A DNA stretch of 27,317 nt from an uncultured Phascolarctobacterium sp. (GTDB taxonomy: Bacteria; Bacillota; Negativicutes; Acidaminococcales; Acidaminococcaceae), in assembly GCA_905200645.1 (NCBI GenBank), contig CAJKLD010000031.1:1-27317 (forward strand), in the 5' to 3' direction. Numbering within the stretch: the stretch's first letter is position 1; each line of letters starts with the position of its first letter. A model generated the notes under the pieces. That model saw only the letters and a list, made by a program, of their open reading frames with translations, was not told the DNA's origin and ran no database searches. A program made the position numbers and the translations under genes. This document shows positions 24,374 to 27,317 of this stretch, in pieces.

Positions 24374-26389
24374 TTAGCGCCCGTTTGTTTTCTTTTGCGG
24401 CACTAATTTTTGCCCCAGCTGTCCCTTAACAAGAATCAGCTGGTCGCGCAGTTCGGCCGCCGCTTCAAAATCCAGCGCTTTGGCTGCCTCCTGCATTCTG
24501 CGCTCCAGTTCTCTCGCCAAAGTCGTAAGCTCTTTTTTAGACTTAGCTTTTTTTGACTTGCTACCATATTCACTGCCGGCATCACTTTCGGCAACCTTTG
24601 TCAGCTTAATCAACTGGCGCTGTTCTTTATAAATTGTTTTCGGCGTAATATTATGCTCTTTATTATAAGCTTCCTGTTTTTCGCGACGGCGGTTAGTTTC
24701 GTCAATAGCACGCCGCATACTATCCGTAATACGGTCGGCGTACATAATTACGCGTCCGTGAGCGTTGCGCGCCGCGCGGCCGATAGTCTGAATCATGGCC
24801 GTGTCGCTACGCAAAAAGCCTTCCTTATCCGCATCCAGAATAGCGATAAGCGAAACCTCCGGCAAATCCAAACCCTCGCGCAAAAGATTGATGCCAACTA
24901 AAACGTCAACTTTGCCCGCGCGCAGGCTGTCGATAATTTCCGCGCGTTCAATAGTCGCAATTTCCGAATGGAGATAACGCACACGCACACCGGCTTGCTT
25001 TAAATATTCCGTCAAATCCTCCGCCATGCGCTTGGTCAGCGTAGTTACCAAAACGCGCTCATTCTCCGCCGCAACCTTATTGATTTCTCCCAACAAATCA
25101 TCTATCTGCCCTTTAATCGGCCTAATTTCAATCTGCGGGTCCAAAAGTCCCGTAGGACGAATAATCTGCTCGACCACCTGCTGCGCCTGCTCCATTTCAT
25201 AATTGGCAGGTGTCGCCGAAACATAAATGGCTTGCTTAATCTGCGCCTGAAATTCATCAAAGGTAAGCGGACGGTTATCGTAAGCAGAAGGCAGACGAAA
25301 GCCATGCTCCACCAGCATTTCCTTGCGAGAACGGTCACCGGCGTACATAGCGCGAATTTGCGGCAGCGTCACGTGTGACTCGTCAATCACCAGCAAAAAA
25401 TCCTTAGGAAAATAATTTACTAGCGTAAACGGCGGCTCTCCGGCCTTACGCCCGGCCAAATGCCGCGAATAATTTTCGATGCCGGAGCAGTAACCCATCT
25501 CGTTCATCATTTCCAAATCGTAATTAGTGCGCTGCTCCAAGCGCTGCGCCTCCAAAACCTTAAAATTATGATTAAGATAATCAAGCCGCTCGTCCAACTC
25601 CACTCTGATGTCCGCCATAGCGCGCTCCAAATTTTCACGGCTGGTAACATAGTGAGACGCAGGAAAAATTGCCACATGATTGCGCTGCGCTAAAATTTCA
25701 CCGGTCAGCACGTCAAATTCCAGAATGCGGTCGACCTCGTCGTCAAACATTTCAATCCGTACAGCCTTTTCGCCATAAGCGGCGGGAATTACCTCGATAA
25801 CGTCGCCGCGCACGCGAAAGGTACCGCGTTTAAAATCTATATCGTTTCGGTCGTACTGAATTTCCACCAGCTTGTGCAAAATTTTCTGTCGGTCAATAAT
25901 CTGCCCCAAACGCAGAGAGAGTACCATATCATAATAATCCTGCGGCGCGCCTAAACCATAAATGCAGGACACGCTGGCCACAATAATTACATCCTTGCGC
26001 TCAAAAAGCGCGCTGGTCGCCGAGTGGCGCAGTTTATCAATTTCATCGTTAATGGAAGCGTCCTTTTCAATATAAGTATCAGACTGGGGAATATACGCCT
26101 CCGGCTGATAATAATCGTAATAGGAAACAAAATATTCTACAGCGTTGTCCGGAAAAAATGCTTTAAGCTCGCTGGCCAGCTGCGCCGCCAAGGTTTTATT
26201 ATGAGCGATAACCAACGTCGGCTTGCGCACCTTGTTGATAACCTGCGCAATGGTATAGGTTTTACCAGTGCCGGTAGCGCCCAGCAGCACCTGTGTCCTC
26301 AATCCTTTTTCCACACCAGCCGCCAGCTTTGCGATAGCCTGCGGCTGGTCGCCTGCAGGTGCAAACGGCGCTTTTATTTGAAAGTTCAT
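24374..26389 (-). CDS. uvrB: Excinuclease ABC subunit B
   Basis: 671 aa. UvrB is the helicase-like damage verifier that recruits UvrC. Seen: Walker A GATGTGKT (about residues 38-45), the damage-probing beta-hairpin region YFVSYYDYYQPEAYIPQSD (about 91-109), DESHVTLPQ, the motif VI region QTIGRAARNAHGRVIMYAD, and a C-terminal UVR domain (LERRMQEAAKALDFEAAAEL) matching the UvrC one. The ATG at 26389 follows AGGTGAT. It is the first gene of the uvrBAC operon. No LexA-type box is obvious upstream. Confidence 0.98.
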   Translation of the reverse strand: MNFQIKAPFAPAGDQPQAIAKLAAGVEKGLRTQVLLGATGTGKTYTIAQVINKVRKPTLVIAHNKTLAAQLASELKAFFPDNAVEYFVSYYDYYQPEAYIPQSDTYIEKDASINDEIDKLRHSATSALFERKDVIIVASVSCIYGLGAPQDYYDMVLSLRLGQIIDRQKILHKLVEIQYDRNDIDFKRGTFRVRGDVIEVIPAAYGEKAVRIEMFDDEVDRILEFDVLTGEILAQRNHVAIFPASHYVTSRENLERAMADIRVELDERLDYLNHNFKVLEAQRLEQRTNYDLEMMNEMGYCSGIENYSRHLAGRKAGEPPFTLVNYFPKDFLLVIDESHVTLPQIRAMYAGDRSRKEMLVEHGFRLPSAYDNRPLTFDEFQAQIKQAIYVSATPANYEMEQAQQVVEQIIRPTGLLDPQIEIRPIKGQIDDLLGEINKVAAENERVLVTTLTKRMAEDLTEYLKQAGVRVRYLHSEIATIERAEIIDSLRAGKVDVLVGINLLREGLDLPEVSLIAILDADKEGFLRSDTAMIQTIGRAARNAHGRVIMYADRITDSMRRAIDETNRRREKQEAYNKEHNITPKTIYKEQRQLIKLTKVAESDAGSEYGSKSKKAKSKKELTTLARELERRMQEAAKALDFEAAAELRDQLILVKGQLGQKLVPQKKTNGR

Positions 26390-26715
26390 ATAATCACCTG
26401 TTTGTTTTATAACTGTTCAAAGCAAAAATTTATTTTTAGTTTGTCTGTATGTTTCTGCTTATCATTTTATCATACTTGCTAAAAAAAACAACCCCCCGGC
26501 AAACTGCTTACTATAAAAGTAAAAGTTTGCAAGAGGGTATAAAATTAAAGACATCCCTTTTATCATTCCAATCTTACTAATATAACTTCACCGAAAAGCT
26601 TCCGCTTTTCCCTGATTTTCTCATAGCCGTCTTAAAACTGCCGTTTAAGCATCAAAGCCTACAAAAATCAATACACATACTTCGCCTAACTAGTAGGTAT
26701 TTTTCAAATTTCTAT
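26390..26715 (-). other. Intergenic stretch between cas12a remnant and uvrB
   Basis: 326 bases, AT-rich, with stops in all frames and no gene. It holds the terminator at 26481-26537, a short inverted repeat GAAAAGC/GCTTTTC near 26593-26610, and a weak uvrB promoter candidate (TTGTTT at 26491-26486, 16 bases, TAAAAT at 26469-26464). I looked for Cas12a-type direct repeats (the TCTAC/GTAGA stem) and found none. Confidence 0.5.
26481..26537 (-). terminator. Terminator downstream of the cas12a remnant
   Basis: On the minus strand CCCTCTTGCAAACT pairs with AGTTTGCCGGGGGG (one mismatch, two wobbles), with an inner TACT/AGTA pairing, and TTGTTTTTTTT follows. It lies about 180 bases past the cas12a stop and before uvrB. 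Confidence 0.75.
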
Positions 26716-27270
26716 CTATGAGCGGCTCCCATATTCTCGTAAAAATTCGAGCCATTTTTTTTTAGTAATCAGCAAATCCACCTTATCTACATTTTCTGCC
26801 TCATGAATACGCCGCAAAAGCAGCAAGCCCTTTAACGCAAGATTATAGGCAGCTTTTTCATCTTCGCCGCCGTCGTAATCCGGCAGCACTAAAAACACAC
26901 AGCCAATCTGATTGGCAAAGCCTGCCAGACTTTCCGCCTTGGGCGCCAGCTGGTAGCCGTTCAAAATCCCTCCGGGTTCAAGATATTCCCGCTTTTTCAG
27001 CACCAAGTAATTTAATTTGTGCAGCAAACTCATAGCAAACTGTGTGTGCGCAAATGCTGCCCCTCCGTCTTTTTTTACTCTGCTGCGCTCAAAATTTTCC
27101 AGCACAATCACAGCATTATACGCCAGCGCCAATTTGCTTATCTCGCTGACCAACGCAGAAAGAAAACCGCTGCGGATATTTTTTATCTTCTCCATTTGCA
27201 GCCAGTTTTGCTGCGCCTGACGCCGCTCCTCTGCTCTCAAAACAAGCGCCTGATAAAAATTATAGGTTCT
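26716..27270 (-). pseudogene. cas12a: Cas12a (Cpf1) C-terminal remnant lacking the Nuc domain
   Basis: The frame is open from an in-frame TAA (27273-27271) to the stop at 26716, 184 codons; the first usable start is TTG at 27240 (174 aa). Against remembered As/FnCas12a, AQQNWLQMEKIKNIRSGFLS matches the bridge-helix end, VIVLENF the RuvC-II motif with catalytic Glu48 (AsCas12a E993), LLHKLNYLVLKK and GGILNGYQL follow in order, and DEKAAYNLALKGLLLLRRI matches RuvC-III with Asp127 (AsCas12a D1263). The roughly 200-residue Nuc domain between them is absent, replaced by a direct join near residue 120. The C-terminus ends where Cas12a ends. Homology continues upstream of the TTG (QALVLRAEERR), and RuvC-I, PAM and REC regions are not in the window. 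No cas1, cas2, cas4 or array is seen. Most likely a decayed gene; a functional short protein is not excluded. Confidence 0.85.
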
Positions 27271-27317
27271 TTAACTAATTTTGGGGTTTTCTACTTCCTA
27301 AAATAAAAAATAATATA

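Noticed and set aside
26390..26480. LexA/SOS box for uvrB
   Set aside because: Only a half site GAAC is seen (in TTTGAACAGTT); the matching GTTC at the right spacing is missing.
26540..26715. Possible CRISPR repeats or other cas genes beside the Cas12a remnant
   Set aside because: No repeated 19-36 nt units, no TCTAC/GTAGA stem, and no open frame resembling cas1, cas2 or cas4. The AATTTCTATC string near 26706 lacks the pairing arm.

Overview
The window reads as a low-to-mid GC Firmicute chromosome, most likely a diderm Negativicute and perhaps Acidaminococcaceae. The rimP-nusA-ylxR-L7Ae-infB-rbfA-nrnA-truB-ribF-rpsO order is the classic Firmicute translation operon. A T-box leader is present, and a three-component TRAP carboxylate transporter and a Cas12a relic fit that family (AsCas12a comes from Acidaminococcus). 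The taxonomic call is inference. Every gene lies on the minus strand, so transcription runs from high to low coordinates. There are no rRNA or tRNA genes and no insertion sequence or CRISPR array.

Layout in transcription order. At 26716-27270 is a C-terminal piece of Cas12a: the RuvC-II and RuvC-III regions are joined without the Nuc domain, an in-frame stop interrupts upstream homology, and a strong terminator follows. Next come uvrB-uvrA-uvrC (19636-26389), a lone 52-aa rubredoxin with its own terminator (19299-19520), and an ACT protein, DUF711 protein and endonuclease III (nth) operon ending in a long hairpin (16835-19191). Then follow a DUF2156 protein, an Eis-like GNAT and a beta-CASP metallo-beta-lactamase RNase-like protein (12880-16598).

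The most interesting intact unit is 8635-12791: a near-consensus promoter, a T-box leader whose best specifier is CUC (leucine), a PrpB/isocitrate-lyase-family enzyme, then dctP, dctQ and dctM, closed by a terminator. tRNA charging therefore seems to control uptake and cleavage of an organic acid, a pairing I do not recognise from standard T-box regulons.

The left third (1-8620) is the rimP-to-rpsO operon: a good promoter, a leader hairpin, overlapping or tightly packed genes, an internal rpsO promoter, and a terminator after rpsO. It supplies ribosome maturation (RimP, RbfA), transcription factor NusA, initiation factor IF2, nanoRNA turnover (NrnA), tRNA pseudouridylation (TruB), FAD synthesis (RibF) and S15. 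Several starts were moved downstream of the longest open frame to fit Shine-Dalgarno sites and stop-start overlaps (truB, nrnA, rimP, dctP, lyase, GNAT, uvrC, uvrA).
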